Source: Falsiroseomonas sp050563525
Lineage (GTDB): Bacteria; Pseudomonadota; Alphaproteobacteria; Acetobacterales; Acetobacteraceae
Assembly (NCBI RefSeq): GCF_050563525.1
Contig: NZ_JBNXUN010000008.1
Span: 191,132 to 255,131 of the forward strand
DNA: 64,000 nucleotides
Direction: 5' to 3'
Below the pieces are notes generated by a model. It did no database searches and was not told where the DNA came from. It was given only the letters and a program-made list of their open reading frames with translations. Position 1 is the stretch's first letter. Each line of letters begins with the position of its first letter. Positions 1 through 10,052 of the stretch are shown here, in pieces. The translations under genes were made by a program, and so were the position numbers.

Positions 1-467
1 CCTTCCTGACCGCCTCCGGCGATCTCAGCCACCACCTCGATGCGCTGCCCAAGGCCTACACCGCCACCGAGTTCCGCCCCGGTCGGCTGCGCGTGGACAG
101 CGGCAGCACCTGGGAAACGCTTTGCGGCTACAGCCGCGCCGTGCGCGTCGGCACCCGAATCCTGGTCAGTGGCACCACCGCGACCCATACCGATGGCAGC
201 GTCGTCTCCCCGGGCGATGCGGCGGGCCAGGCGGTCTATATCCTCGACAAGATCGCGGCGGCGATGGAAGCCCTCGGCGGCACGCTGGACGATGTCGTGC
301 AGACCCGCATCTGGCTGCGCGACGCGAATGACTGGGAAGGGGTCGGCCGCGTGCATGGCCGCGCCTTCGCCGCCGCGCGCCCCGCGAACACGCTGGTGGA
401 AGTGGCGCGCCTTGTCGGACCCTACCTCGTGGAGATCGAGGCGGAGGCGGTGGTGGACGCAGCCTGA
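1..467 (+). CDS. RidA (YjgF/UK114) family protein, C-terminal part
   Basis: The reading frame is open from the left edge (frame starting at base 3) and stops with TGA at 465-467, so the gene begins outside the window; a GTG at 93 is a possible internal start but is not needed. The last 110 residues resemble RidA/YjgF proteins, which hydrolyse reactive enamine/imine intermediates such as 2-aminoacrylate: the ILVSGTTA strand, QAVYILDKIAAAMEALGG helix and VVQTRIWLRD segment fit the fold. The 30 or so residues before it (LTASGDLSHHLDALPKAY) are not RidA-like and may be the end of a linker or an upstream domain. Substrate is unknown. Confidence 0.75.
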   Translation, partial: FLTASGDLSHHLDALPKAYTATEFRPGRLRVDSGSTWETLCGYSRAVRVGTRILVSGTTATHTDGSVVSPGDAAGQAVYILDKIAAAMEALGGTLDDVVQTRIWLRDANDWEGVGRVHGRAFAAARPANTLVEVARLVGPYLVEIEAEAVVDAA

Positions 468-471
468 TTGA

Positions 472-625
472 ACGGCGGATCACGGCGCGCGGCAGGGGCC
501 GAGGCGTCGGCTCGCGCCGCGCCAGCCACAGCGCCGCGGCGGGCAAGGGCCAATGCAGTGGCAAGCCCCATGCCGCTGGAGGCGCCGGCCACCACCACGG
601 TCGCGTTGCGAAGCCGTTCCACCAT
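472..625 (-). pseudogene. N-terminal remnant of a short-chain dehydrogenase
   Basis: An ATG at 625 opens a minus-strand frame beginning MVERLRNATVVVAGASSGMG, which carries the Rossmann GxxxGxG nucleotide-binding motif (GASSGMG) of SDR enzymes, then ALALARRGA. After about 40 residues the SDR resemblance is lost and the frame runs into the end of the RidA-like gene on the opposite strand. There is no catalytic YxxxK region. This looks like a decayed gene truncated at the RidA junction. Confidence 0.55.
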
Positions 626-663
626 GATCCATGCTCCCCGGATGCGGGGCGTAGCGTTGCCAC

Positions 664-703
664 GGCATCCCGGTTCCGCCTGGCGCGGCGGAACCGGGAT
701 GCC
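664..703. repeat. Perfect 17-bp inverted repeat (hairpin)
   Basis: The arms at 664-680 and 687-703 are perfectly complementary and are separated by the 6-base loop tggcgc. The hairpin lies between the SDR remnant and the alpha/beta hydrolase gene. There is no U-tract, so it is more like a dispersed REP-type palindrome than a classical terminator. Confidence 0.7.
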
Positions 704-734
704 TACGCGATGACGGCACGGGAGGCGACGCCGC

Positions 735-1607
735 ATGGACCTGTCAGCGATTCCAGGGGCCGAGGCGCGGCACCTGCGGACCAACGGCATCACCCTGCAC
801 GCCATCCTGGCGGGGCCGGCGGAGGGCCGGCTGGTGCTGCTGTTGCACGGCTTCCCGGAGTTCTCCTGGGGCTGGCGGCGGCAGATCGTGGCGCTGGCCG
901 CGGCGGGGCTGCGCGTGCTGGCACCGGATCTGCGCGGCTACAACCTGTCGGACAAGCCAGCGGAGGTCGCGGCCTATGGGCTGGATACCGTGGCGGACGA
1001 CGTTCTCGGCCTGGCGGACGCGCTGGGGCGAGACCGCTTTGCCGTGGTCGGGCATGACTGGGGCGCCATCCTGGCCTGGCACCTGGCCAGCCGGAACCCA
1101 GGGCGGCTGGATCGTGTGGCGATCCTCAACGGGCCGCACCCCGCGACGCTGGGCCGGCACATGCTGCGGCATCCGTTGCAGGCGCTCCGCGTCGGCTACA
1201 TCGGCGCCTTCCAGGTGCCGGCGCTGCCGGAGGCGGTGCTGCGGGCCTTCGATTTCGCGGCCCTGCGCACGGCCATGCGCGCCACCGCATCGCGCGGCAG
1301 CTTCACCGCCGAAGGTTTCGCCGCCTACCGCGCCGCCTGGTCGCAGCCCGGCGCCCTGCGCGGCATGCTGAACTGGTACCGCGCCCTGCTGCGCCATCGC
1401 CCGGCGCCGACACCCGGGCGCATCGCCGTCCCGCTGCGCATCATCTGGGGCGACCGCGACATCGCGCTGCACCGCCGCCTGGCGGAGGCCGGCTTGGCCC
1501 TATGCGACCAGGGCGAGGCCTTCCACCTGCCGCGGGCCACGCATTGGGTGCAGCACGACGCGCCGGACGAGGTGAACCGGCTGCTGCTGGACTTCCTCGC
1601 CGACTGA
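735..1607 (+). CDS. Alpha/beta hydrolase, epoxide-hydrolase-like
   Basis: A 290-residue protein of the epoxide hydrolase/haloalkane dehalogenase branch of alpha/beta hydrolases. The oxyanion region is LLHGFPEFSWGWRRQ (about residues 36-50). The nucleophile elbow is VVGHDWGA, so the nucleophile is Asp, as in epoxide hydrolases, rather than Ser. IIWGDRDIAL holds the likely charge-relay acid and RATHWVQHDAP the catalytic His. A lid domain follows the elbow. It probably acts on epoxides or related substrates in the cytoplasm; the substrate cannot be read from sequence. It stands alone and its stop is directly against the stop of the convergent helicase gene. Confidence 0.85.
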   Translation: MDLSAIPGAEARHLRTNGITLHAILAGPAEGRLVLLLHGFPEFSWGWRRQIVALAAAGLRVLAPDLRGYNLSDKPAEVAAYGLDTVADDVLGLADALGRDRFAVVGHDWGAILAWHLASRNPGRLDRVAILNGPHPATLGRHMLRHPLQALRVGYIGAFQVPALPEAVLRAFDFAALRTAMRATASRGSFTAEGFAAYRAAWSQPGALRGMLNWYRALLRHRPAPTPGRIAVPLRIIWGDRDIALHRRLAEAGLALCDQGEAFHLPRATHWVQHDAPDEVNRLLLDFLAD

Positions 1608-4019
1608 TCAGCGTCCGCGCCCGCCGCGCCCCTTGACCTTCGGCCGCGGCATCTCCCCGCCGCCGGCCACCGCGCGAACACGGTCGGAGGGCTGCGCCGA
1701 CAGCACCGCTTCGATCCATTCATTGAGCCGCCGGCTTTCCGCCAGAGCGCCGTCGAGGTCGCGAAAGGTCTGCGGGAAGCGCATCGCCATCCAGCGCCAG
1801 GCGACCAGTCGGCGATGCACCCGTTCGGCCAGTTGCAGCGCATCCTGCCCGGCACGGTCCGGCGGCGGCAGGCGGCCGGCGAGTGGCGGCGCGACGGCCA
1901 GCCCCATGCCCTGCGCCACCGCCCAATCCGCCAGCCGCGCCACGCCCTGGTCCCGCACATCCACCGGGCACAGCGCATAGGTCCAGCGGTCCAGCAGCGG
2001 CAGTTCGCGCACGCCATCGACCGCCGCCGCGATCTCGATCTGCGTCGACAGGTCGCCGAGGCGGTAGTTCGGGTCGTCGCGCCGCAGCACCGATCGTTCG
2101 ATGCGGCGCAGCGTGCCGAACAGGCTCTGCGTGCCGATCTCGGCGGCGACGGCCGCGACGATGTCGGCATCGGGCGCCACTGGCGGGCGCAGATCCACCG
2201 GCGGGGTCGCGCCCGCCGCCAGGGCACGGGCGATCAGCGCCGGGTCGCCGCCGCCCGCGAGTACTGCGACCACGCCTTCCGCATGGGCACCGCCGAAACG
2301 CCCGGCGCGGCCGCCAATCTGCTTGATCTCCTGCACCGTCAACGGCCGGTCCTGCGTGCCGTCCCATTTGCTGAGGGCGGAGAACACCACGCGGCGCAGC
2401 GGGCCGATGTTGAGCCCCATGCCGATGGCATCCGTCGCCACCAGCACCTCCGCCTCCCCGTCCCGGAAGCGCCGCGCCTCCGCCCGCCGCACGGTGGGGC
2501 CGAGCGCGCCGTAGACCACCGCGACGCTGCGGCCGCGGCGCAGCAACTCCGCCCGCAAGGCAAAAACCTCCCGCCGCGAGAAGGCGATCAGCGCATCGCC
2601 GCGGCCGATCTCCGCCAGCGGCACCGGGGTACGCGCCGCGGTGAGCGGCCCCATGCGCTCCAGCCGCATCTCCTCCAGGGGGTCGCCGCACAACTCTGCG
2701 ATGCGCCGCAGCATCGGTGCCGCATCGGGCGCGCCGAGCACGATGACGGTACGCGCCGGCACGCCCATGATCGCCGCCGTCCAGGCCGGGCCTCGATCCG
2801 GGTCCGCAAGCATCTGCGCCTCGTCCACCACGGCGACGTCGACCGGCGTGCGGAACGGGCACATTTCGACAGTCGCGGCGGTGTGGCGGCTGCCGGGGCT
2901 TTCGATGCGTTCCTCGCCGGTCGACAGGGCGGTGGGCACGCCGAGCGCCTCCAGCGCTTCCCGGTACTCATGTGCCAGCAGCCGCAGCGGGCCGAGCGCC
3001 ACGCCGGACTCCGCCTCCGCCAGGCGGGACAGGCCGAAGTAGGTCTTGCCTGAGTTGGTCGGGCCGAGGCAGGCGAGGATGCGGCGGTCCAGCGCGCGGG
3101 CGGTGGCGAAGTGTGCGGCGTAGCGGTCCAGCCCGGCGATGCGGGCGATGGTGGCGTGGCTGGTGCGGCGCAGATCCTCCCGCGGTGCGGCCGGCACGCC
3201 AGCTGGGGCGCGCGGGGCCGCGGGCGCGCGCCAGGATCGCGTCGTGGGGGCCAGGGCACGCAGCACCGCCGGGTCGAATTCCGGCACGCGGATGCGGCGG
3301 CCGCGACGGCGGACCAGGACGTGGCGGGCGATCGGCAGGCGGCCCTCGGTGACCCAGGCCTCCGCCTCGGCGGGCGAGCAGCCAAGCAAAGCGGGCAGCG
3401 CCTCGGCACCGACCAGGGAGGCTTCCCACTCCTTGAGCCGCGCCTCCTCCGCCACCGTAGATTCCCGGGCCGCACGGGCCGCCTCCCGACGCGCGGTGCG
3501 GGCGGTGCGCTCGGCGGCGACGGCGCGGCGGGCGAAGGCCTCGGCCTCGGCGGCCGGCATGGCGACGGCCTCGGCCACCAGCATGGCGCAGTGGCCGATG
3601 GCATCGAGCGTCGGCTCTCCGCCGGCGGGCCGTGGCAGATCCTCCAGCGCCACGGCAAGCGCAATCGCTGCGGTGCCGTGGCCACCGAGGCGGGCGAGCA
3701 CGGCCTGGCGCAGCGCCTCCCGCAGCGCGGGCTCGTCGGGGTCCGGGTCGGTGATGGAGGCGGCCGCGGCGTCCAGATCCTCGGTGCGGGCCGGCAGGGC
3801 GGCGGCCTGGCGCGCCAGCTCGCCGATGCGGCGGCGCCAGCTGCGGCGGCGGAGCGCGAACAGCGCCTCGCGCAGCACATCGGCCGAGGCCGGCGCGGCG
3901 CCACCCAGGGCGCGCAGCAGGGCCGGCCGCTCGGCGGCCGCGAGCGTCAGCCCGGCGTCGCGGGCCAGTTCATCGAGGCTGTAGTCGGTCGGGATGGCAT
4001 CGGACGGGTCGGCCGGCAT
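1608..4019 (-). CDS. Suv3-like ATP-dependent RNA helicase
   Basis: A superfamily 2 helicase of the SUPV3L1/Suv3 type, found in mitochondria and many alphaproteobacteria, where it works in RNA turnover. Walker A is CLGPTNSGKT, the STGEER segment follows, Walker B is VVDEAQ (DExQ form), and the C-terminal RecA domain has VATDAIGMGLN and QIGGRAGR. The N-terminal 250 residues are Ala/Arg-rich and less conserved. The ATG at 4019 is chosen because a gaggag Shine-Dalgarno sits 5-6 bases upstream; an in-frame ATG at 4076 lacks one. The C-terminus is basic (RPKVKGRGGRGR), a possible RNA-binding tail. Confidence 0.88.
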   Translation of the reverse strand: MPADPSDAIPTDYSLDELARDAGLTLAAAERPALLRALGGAAPASADVLREALFALRRRSWRRRIGELARQAAALPARTEDLDAAAASITDPDPDEPALREALRQAVLARLGGHGTAAIALAVALEDLPRPAGGEPTLDAIGHCAMLVAEAVAMPAAEAEAFARRAVAAERTARTARREAARAARESTVAEEARLKEWEASLVGAEALPALLGCSPAEAEAWVTEGRLPIARHVLVRRRGRRIRVPEFDPAVLRALAPTTRSWRAPAAPRAPAGVPAAPREDLRRTSHATIARIAGLDRYAAHFATARALDRRILACLGPTNSGKTYFGLSRLAEAESGVALGPLRLLAHEYREALEALGVPTALSTGEERIESPGSRHTAATVEMCPFRTPVDVAVVDEAQMLADPDRGPAWTAAIMGVPARTVIVLGAPDAAPMLRRIAELCGDPLEEMRLERMGPLTAARTPVPLAEIGRGDALIAFSRREVFALRAELLRRGRSVAVVYGALGPTVRRAEARRFRDGEAEVLVATDAIGMGLNIGPLRRVVFSALSKWDGTQDRPLTVQEIKQIGGRAGRFGGAHAEGVVAVLAGGGDPALIARALAAGATPPVDLRPPVAPDADIVAAVAAEIGTQSLFGTLRRIERSVLRRDDPNYRLGDLSTQIEIAAAVDGVRELPLLDRWTYALCPVDVRDQGVARLADWAVAQGMGLAVAPPLAGRLPPPDRAGQDALQLAERVHRRLVAWRWMAMRFPQTFRDLDGALAESRRLNEWIEAVLSAQPSDRVRAVAGGGEMPRPKVKGRGGRGR

Positions 4020-4105
4020 CGGGTCTCCTCGGCGCCAAGCGCGCGCCAGGTGCCGCGGTTGCCGGCGCTCGGCCATCGGGACGGAACCGAACAGGATCAG
4101 GTGAG

Positions 4106-4150
4106 TGGCGGACCCGAAAGGATTCGAACCTTCGACCTCTGCCTTCGGAG
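4106..4150 (-). other. 3' fragment of tRNA-Arg(CCG): attachment site of an integrated element
   Basis: Read on the minus strand, 4150 to 4106 gives a tRNA 3' half: anticodon loop ctccgaa (anticodon CCG), stem strand ggcag, variable loop, T arm with ttcgaat, acceptor strand cgggtcc, discriminator G and encoded CCA. The 5' half is missing: bases beyond 4150 cannot pair with the anticodon stem. This is the pattern left when a tyrosine recombinase inserts DNA into a tRNA 3' end. The functional tRNA should have been rebuilt at the other end of the element. No second copy of the 45-base core was noticed in the window. Confidence 0.85.
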
Positions 4151-4313
4151 AGATTTCAACTGGGCATACCGAGGGCGCGACAGAGCCTGCCGAAGCACTA
4201 CGATCTCCGATAATTCAAAAGCTTAAGACCGCCGCTGACGCGACGATGCTTCGCGGGATTTCCGTGTTCGTGCTACCTATCTGCTACCTAGCCAGATGGT
4301 GGAGGCACGTAGC

Positions 4314-5648
4314 ATGGCGATCGAACGTCGGCGGATCGGGCTCCGAGAGGTGGCCGCGCTCGCGCCGAACCAGGAGGTCTGGGATAGCGCGGTGGCAGGC
4401 TTCGGCGCCCGGCGGCAGCGCAGTAAATCCATCGCCTACGTGGTTTTATATCGGACGCGCGACGGACGTCCCCGCCGCTACACAATTGGCCGCCATGGCG
4501 CCCCATGGACGCCGGAGACGGCGAGGATCGAAGCGAAGCGGCTGCTCGGTCTCGTCGCTGATGGCGCGGATCCCGCAGGCGACAAGCGCCGGCAGCGTTC
4601 CCAGATCACGACCGTTGCTGAACTCTGCGACGAGTATCTGCAGGAAGCCGAGGCTGGTCGCCTTCTCACGCGACGCCGGGCGGGGAAGAAGCTGAGCACA
4701 TTGATGACCGATCGCGGCCGAGTGGTTCGCCACATCAAGCCGCTGCTCGGCAAGCTGTCGGTGGCCGCTGTTGCGCGGGATGACGTTGAGCGCTTCATGC
4801 ACGCGGTCGCCGAAGGTAAGTCCGCGGTCCGCGTCAAGACAAAGGCCCGAGGTGTCGCGAACGTTCGCGGTGGCCGCGGCACCGCAACGCGCACTGTGGG
4901 CCTTCTAGGCGCGATCTTCGGCTATGCCGTGCGACAGGGCCTTCGCGTCGATAATCCCGTGCACGGCGTGACCCGCTTCGCGGATGGGAAGCGACAGCGT
5001 CGTCTGATTGATGCGGAATACGCGCTGGTCGGCATGGCTCTGTCGAGGGCAATCGAGCAGCAGATCTGGCAGCCCGCAGTCGATGCAATACGCGCTCTTG
5101 CCCTCACTGGGTGGCGTCGCGGCGAGGTGCTGGCGCTGAGGTGGTCCGAGCTCGACCTTGCTCGTCGCACCGCGTGTCTGGGCGATACGAAGACCGGCGC
5201 ATCGATGCGGCCGCTGGCCAGACCGGTTATCGCAATTCTGGCGGCCCGCGAGCGTGACCGCGAACTTGTGTTTCCCGCATCGAGGGGTGACGGGTCGCTG
5301 ACCGGGTTCACCGGTTTTTGGGAACGCGTCATGAAGCTCGGCGATGTGCCGCGAGACATCACGCCGCACCTGCTTCGCCACTCGTTCGCGTCTGTAGCGG
5401 CCGATCTCGGTTACGGTGAATCGACGATTGCCGCGCTGATCGGCCATCGCAGCGGGTCGATCACGGCACGGTACATCCATTCGGCGGACGCTGTCCTTCT
5501 CGGCGCAGCCGATAGGATTGCGGCCCATATCCAACAGCTGATGAAACCCGTCGGCCCCAAGCGGGCCCGACGTCGGCGCATTGAAGCTCAGGGGCTCGCC
5601 GGTCCAAGCGTTCCACTCAGTTCGGCGGCCCCCGCACCTTCTTCGTAG
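4314..5648 (+). CDS. Tyrosine recombinase/integrase
   Basis: A 444-residue phage/ICE-type integrase with an N-terminal DUF4102-like arm-binding domain (VWDSAVAGFGARRQ, YTIGRHGAPW), a SAM-like core-binding domain around residues 100-200 and a catalytic domain. Active-site elements are TGWRRGEVLALRW (first Arg), HLLRHSFAS (HxxR), LIGHRS and ARYIH (Tyr nucleophile). The ATG at 4314 is preferred over 4296 because tggagg lies 9 bases upstream. It lies about 160 bp from the tRNA-Arg fragment that it presumably recognises. The protein looks complete. Confidence 0.92.
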   Translation: MAIERRRIGLREVAALAPNQEVWDSAVAGFGARRQRSKSIAYVVLYRTRDGRPRRYTIGRHGAPWTPETARIEAKRLLGLVADGADPAGDKRRQRSQITTVAELCDEYLQEAEAGRLLTRRRAGKKLSTLMTDRGRVVRHIKPLLGKLSVAAVARDDVERFMHAVAEGKSAVRVKTKARGVANVRGGRGTATRTVGLLGAIFGYAVRQGLRVDNPVHGVTRFADGKRQRRLIDAEYALVGMALSRAIEQQIWQPAVDAIRALALTGWRRGEVLALRWSELDLARRTACLGDTKTGASMRPLARPVIAILAARERDRELVFPASRGDGSLTGFTGFWERVMKLGDVPRDITPHLLRHSFASVAADLGYGESTIAALIGHRSGSITARYIHSADAVLLGAADRIAAHIQQLMKPVGPKRARRRRIEAQGLAGPSVPLSSAAPAPSS

Positions 5649-6044
5649 GGACGCGCGTCTCGTTCAGGCTGGTCGTGAAGCCCGAGCCAGGGTTGACGTT
5701 GACGATGCTCGCGATTCACCCCCGACGGTGCGTGCAGCTTGCGAGCAGCCTCGACCTGCGCACGGGATTTGCGACCATGACCGAGGCTGTTCATTCACCG
5801 CGGCTCGTGCCGCGAGGAAAATCGGTCCGATAACAAATTGCCGGTTCAACTCGGTCTCCCTGTACCGCATCGAAGCCTGTCACGTCGGGCGCTCGGTTCC
5901 CGAAATGTGATTGCAGTTCGGCGGTTGGCTCAGGCACGCTGCCCGCATTGATTGCAGAAAGGCCCGGTCCTGCGCGCTTGAGGCGCGCTCCAAACTCCGT
6001 GCGCGACCGGGATCGGGGTCGGCCGGCAATGGAGGCTGGCCTAG
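5649..6044. other. Non-coding or decayed stretch between integrase and LysR gene
   Basis: No intact gene is convincing here. On the minus strand a short frame starting near 5794 (MNSLGHGRKSRAQVEAARKL) could continue, after a one-base shift, into another frame ending near 5628 (VNVNPGSGFTTSLNETRVPT, then KKVRGPPN). Together they resemble a roughly 60-residue basic protein broken by a frameshift, but the family is not recognised. Confidence 0.3.
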
Positions 6045-7004
6045 GTGCCGCGACAGCCTGAAAGGTGGGGAGCGAGCGCTGGCCTCCTGGGGGCAATCGA
6101 CCTGCGTGGCCTGACGCTGGCGATCGCGGTGGCTCGAAGCGGCAGTATCCGCGTGGCGGCGCGCGGGGTGGGTCTGACACCATCGGCGGTCAGCCGGCGG
6201 CTTCGTGCTCTGGAGGATGGGCTCGGCGTGTCCCTTTTCGAGCGGCGATCATCGGGCGTAAAGCTGACAGAGGCGGGCGAAAGGTTCCTCGCGGACGCGA
6301 CGCGGCTGCTCGACGAGGTGCGCGACGCGGCGAGCCGCGCGCGGGACGCCGGATCGGCAGCGACCGGACGGCTAGTGATCGGCACCTACTTTTCGGCTTC
6401 AACTGGCCGCTTCCGGGACTCTTTGGTCCGATTTGTCCGGCAGCGTCGACGAATCGAGGTGTGGCTTCGGGAGGGAGGGAGGCACGACCTCCTGACCGCG
6501 GTTCGTCGCGGAAATGTTGACCTCGCCCTGCTGCTGGGCCCGAACGACGAGCCGGGGCTCGACCGTCTGGCTCTTTGGCAGGAGGCCGGCATGGTCGCCC
6601 TACCCGAGCGGCACCGCCTTGCCGATCGATCGATCGTCCCATGGCACAACCTGTCTGGTGAGACCTTTATCGTCACGTCCCGCGGCTCCGGGCCGGAGGC
6701 GCGCGCAAAGGTCGAGGGGTTGCTGCCGGCTGGTCACGGAGCACGCTTCGCAGCGCACGATATCGGCCGCGAGGCGCTGTTCAACCTCGTTGGCGCCGAC
6801 CTCGGCGTCGCGGTGCTGGCGGAATCCGCCTCGGGAGCGTCATACCCGGGTGTCGTCTTTCGGCCGGTCGGCGACGAAAACGGCCCAACGATGGTGGAGG
6901 CTGCGGCATATTGGGATCCCAAGCGTGACAATCCGGCGTTGCGTCGGTTCCTTGCGTTGCTCCGCGCGATTCAGGATCCGCCTTCGCGCGGCGGCGCAGA
7001 CTGA
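6045..7004 (+). CDS. LysR-family transcriptional regulator
   Basis: A 319-residue regulator. The N-terminal winged helix-turn-helix is typical of LysR proteins (LTLAIAVARSGSIRVAARG, LTPSAVSRRLRALEDGLG, LFERRSSGVKLTEAGERFL). It is followed by a linker helix and a substrate-binding co-inducer domain starting at GRLVIGTYFSAS. The start is a GTG at 6045 with a ggagg about 12 bases upstream, so its position is less sure. Its 3' end overlaps the convergent DUF2274 gene by 34 bases. LysR genes beside trb operons are common in alpha/betaproteobacterial integrative elements; control of transfer is an inference. Confidence 0.85.
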   Translation: MPRQPERWGASAGLLGAIDLRGLTLAIAVARSGSIRVAARGVGLTPSAVSRRLRALEDGLGVSLFERRSSGVKLTEAGERFLADATRLLDEVRDAASRARDAGSAATGRLVIGTYFSASTGRFRDSLVRFVRQRRRIEVWLREGGRHDLLTAVRRGNVDLALLLGPNDEPGLDRLALWQEAGMVALPERHRLADRSIVPWHNLSGETFIVTSRGSGPEARAKVEGLLPAGHGARFAAHDIGREALFNLVGADLGVAVLAESASGASYPGVVFRPVGDENGPTMVEAAAYWDPKRDNPALRRFLALLRAIQDPPSRGGAD

Positions 7005-7240
7005 CGCTGCGGCGCGAGCATGGGAGGCGCGGCCCGTCGCGCTGAGCGGAACCCCCGGTCGCTCGCGAGGAATCGCGCCAGCATGGGCGCGACGAGCTTC
7101 GTGGGCTCCACCTGCTGCCCTGTCTCACGCGAAAGGGCCTCGGCGTAGGCGACCAGGTCGCGGTGAAGCTCGGCAGACAGTTCCACGGTGAGCTTCACCG
7201 GACGGTCGTCGATGATCGGGCCAAGCTTCAGCTTCCGCAT
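6971..7240 (-). CDS. DUF2274 family protein of trb operons
   Basis: An 89-residue protein, MRKLKLGPIIDDRPVKLTVE onward, matching the small DUF2274 family usually found directly after trbI in alphaproteobacterial conjugation operons. The region VKLTVELSAELHRDLVAYAE looks like a ribbon-helix-helix fold, so it may bind DNA and regulate transfer, but no role is established. It begins 3 bases after the trbI stop and is the last gene of the trb operon. Its tail overlaps the end of the LysR gene on the other strand. Confidence 0.75.
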   Translation of the reverse strand: MRKLKLGPIIDDRPVKLTVELSAELHRDLVAYAEALSRETGQQVEPTKLVAPMLARFLASDRGFRSARRAAPPMLAPQRQSAPPREGGS

Positions 7241-7243
7241 GGG

Positions 7244-8400
7244 TCAGTCTCCGTAGGGCTCGAGCACGAGGTCACGGTGGACGATGACGCGCACCGGAAA
7301 GCCGGGGCGCACGGTCAGCGTCGGCGGGACGGAGAGCTGCCGGCGGACGATCTCCTCGCCGGCGCGGCCGACGGTGTCCTGGCCGCTTTCGCGGATGGCG
7401 CGGGCGATGTCGCTTTCGTCGTCGCGGCCGAGTTCCAGGCCAAGGTTCAGCAGCGTCGCCAGGCCCGCGGCGAGGAAGAGCCGCCCCCAGTGGTAGTCAA
7501 CGCCGTCCTCGAGCCCGGCATAGCCCGCCTCGTCCGTGCCCGGCATGCGCTCCAGCACGATGGAGCGGCCGTTGGGCAGGATGAGCCGGTTCCAGACCAG
7601 CAGGATGCGGCGCTGCCCGAAGCTGACGCGGCTGTCGTAGGCGCCGATGAGGCGCGCGCCCTGCGGGATGAGCAGGTGCCGCCCGGTCGGGCTGTCGAAG
7701 ACATTGGCCGTGACCTGGGCAGTGATCTGGCCCGGCAGGTCGGAGCGGAGGCCCGTGAGCAGCGCTGCGGGAATGACGCTACCGGCCTGGATGACGAAGG
7801 GGCTCGCCGGTGTCTGGAGGCGGTCCGGCGAGGTCGTGCGGCGGTCGGCAGACCCGCCCAGGAAGGCGAGCCGCCGGTCGGTGGCGTCGGGACCGATCGG
7901 CATCGCGCCCGGATCCGCTGCCAGCGGTCCAGCGGGCGCAGCACCGCGCGGTTCGCCGCGTGCTTCGACCTGCACGAAGAGTCGGCTCGTGCGCGCCGCC
8001 TCGATCTCCTGCAACCGCCGCTGCTCCGCGGGATCGGCGGTCGTGGGCACCGCCGGCGGCACGACCGGCTGGCCGCGCTCCTGTGCCCGCACGATCGGCC
8101 GGCCGAGATCGCCCGGCAGCGGCGGCCCCAGCTGCGGGATGCCGGCATAGTCGCGCGGCAGCGTGGCGAGGCCATCGGCCTGCGGGTTCCGGTCTGTGCT
8201 GTAGAGCTCGCGCGGCCCCTCGCCACCGCTGCGGTCCTGGAGGGCCACGATCAGCGCCGCACCGATCCCCAGCCCCGCCGCGACGCCGAGGCCGATCAGC
8301 ACCCGGCGGGAGAGTCGCACCACGCGCGGCGGATCGGGGCGCAGGCGCAACGCCGCGGCGATGTCGCGCTCGCTCCCGCCCCGTTCCGGCGCCGCGCCGC

Positions 8401-8404
<4 letters not shown>
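7244..8404 (-). CDS. trbI: TrbI/VirB10 conjugal transfer protein
   Basis: A 386-residue VirB10-type protein that spans the envelope and gates the mating channel. It has a cytoplasmic N-terminus, a single membrane helix (VLIGLGVAAGLGIGAALIVAL, about residues 36-56), a proline-rich periplasmic linker and the C-terminal beta-barrel domain (VIQAGSVIPAALLTGLRSDL, LLIPQGARLIGAYDSRVSFG). The length fits the family. The start overlaps the trbG stop by four bases (ATGA), indicating translational coupling. Confidence 0.92.
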
Positions 8405-9356
<952 letters not shown>

Positions 9357-9360
<4 letters not shown>

Positions 9361-10052
9361 TGCCCGAGTTCCCGCGACCAGTTGATGGCGTGGACGAAGA
9401 TGCCGAGGGGGTTCTTGCGCAGCCGCTCGGCGTCGCGTGCGGGCTGGACGACGATGGTCAGGATCGCGGTCCAGCGCTCGGTGCGCGCGAGTTGGCCGTT
9501 CTCGTAGGTCCGTTCGACCCAGGCGACGCGGAAGCTGTCCTCGGAGGCACGGATGACGCTCGAGACCTCGACGGCGACCTGCTGGCGCCCGACGCGGCCG
9601 AAGGGGTCGCTGGCGCGCGCGAAGTCGTTCAGGGCCAGCGCGCCGCGGTCGGTCGCGAAGTCATAGGCGCGCAGCCAGTTCTGGCGGACGATGATCGGAT
9701 CGGCGGCGATGCCGCGCACCTGCTCGATGAAGCGCGCGAGGTGCCAGGCGATCTGCGGGTCGGTCGGGCGGAAGTTGGCGATGGCGGGGACGACGGCCTG
9801 CGCCTCGCCAAGCCGGTCCACCTGCACGACCCAGGGCACGACGGTGCCGCGGGCGGACTGCCAGACCAGTGCGGCGGCGAGCCCGGCGATCAGGGCGAGC
9901 TCGCCCAGCGCCATGAGCCGCCAGTTGCGCGCCTGGACGCGGGCGGAGCCGATGCGCTCGTCCCAGGCCTGGGCGGCGCGCTGGTAGGGCGTCTCGGGTT
10001 CCGGCGTGCGGCCGTAGCGGACGGAGGGACGCCGAAAGGGAGAGGATGACAT
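9357..10052 (-). CDS. trbF: TrbF/VirB8 conjugal transfer protein
   Basis: A 231-residue VirB8-type inner-membrane protein that nucleates the type IV secretion complex. A short cytoplasmic N-terminus (RRPSVRYGRTPEPETPYQRA) is typical of TrbF. It is followed by one transmembrane helix (LMALGELALIAGLAAALVWQ) and an NTF2-like periplasmic domain ending with the RWTAILTIVVQPARDAERLR and NPLGIFVHAINWSREL signatures. The start shares one base with the trbL stop (TGATG). Confidence 0.92.

Noticed and set aside
4105..4695. Long plus-strand frame starting MADPKGFEPSTSAFGE
   Set aside because: The first part is a translation of the tRNA-Arg fragment (a common false gene) and the rest overlaps the integrase gene in another frame.
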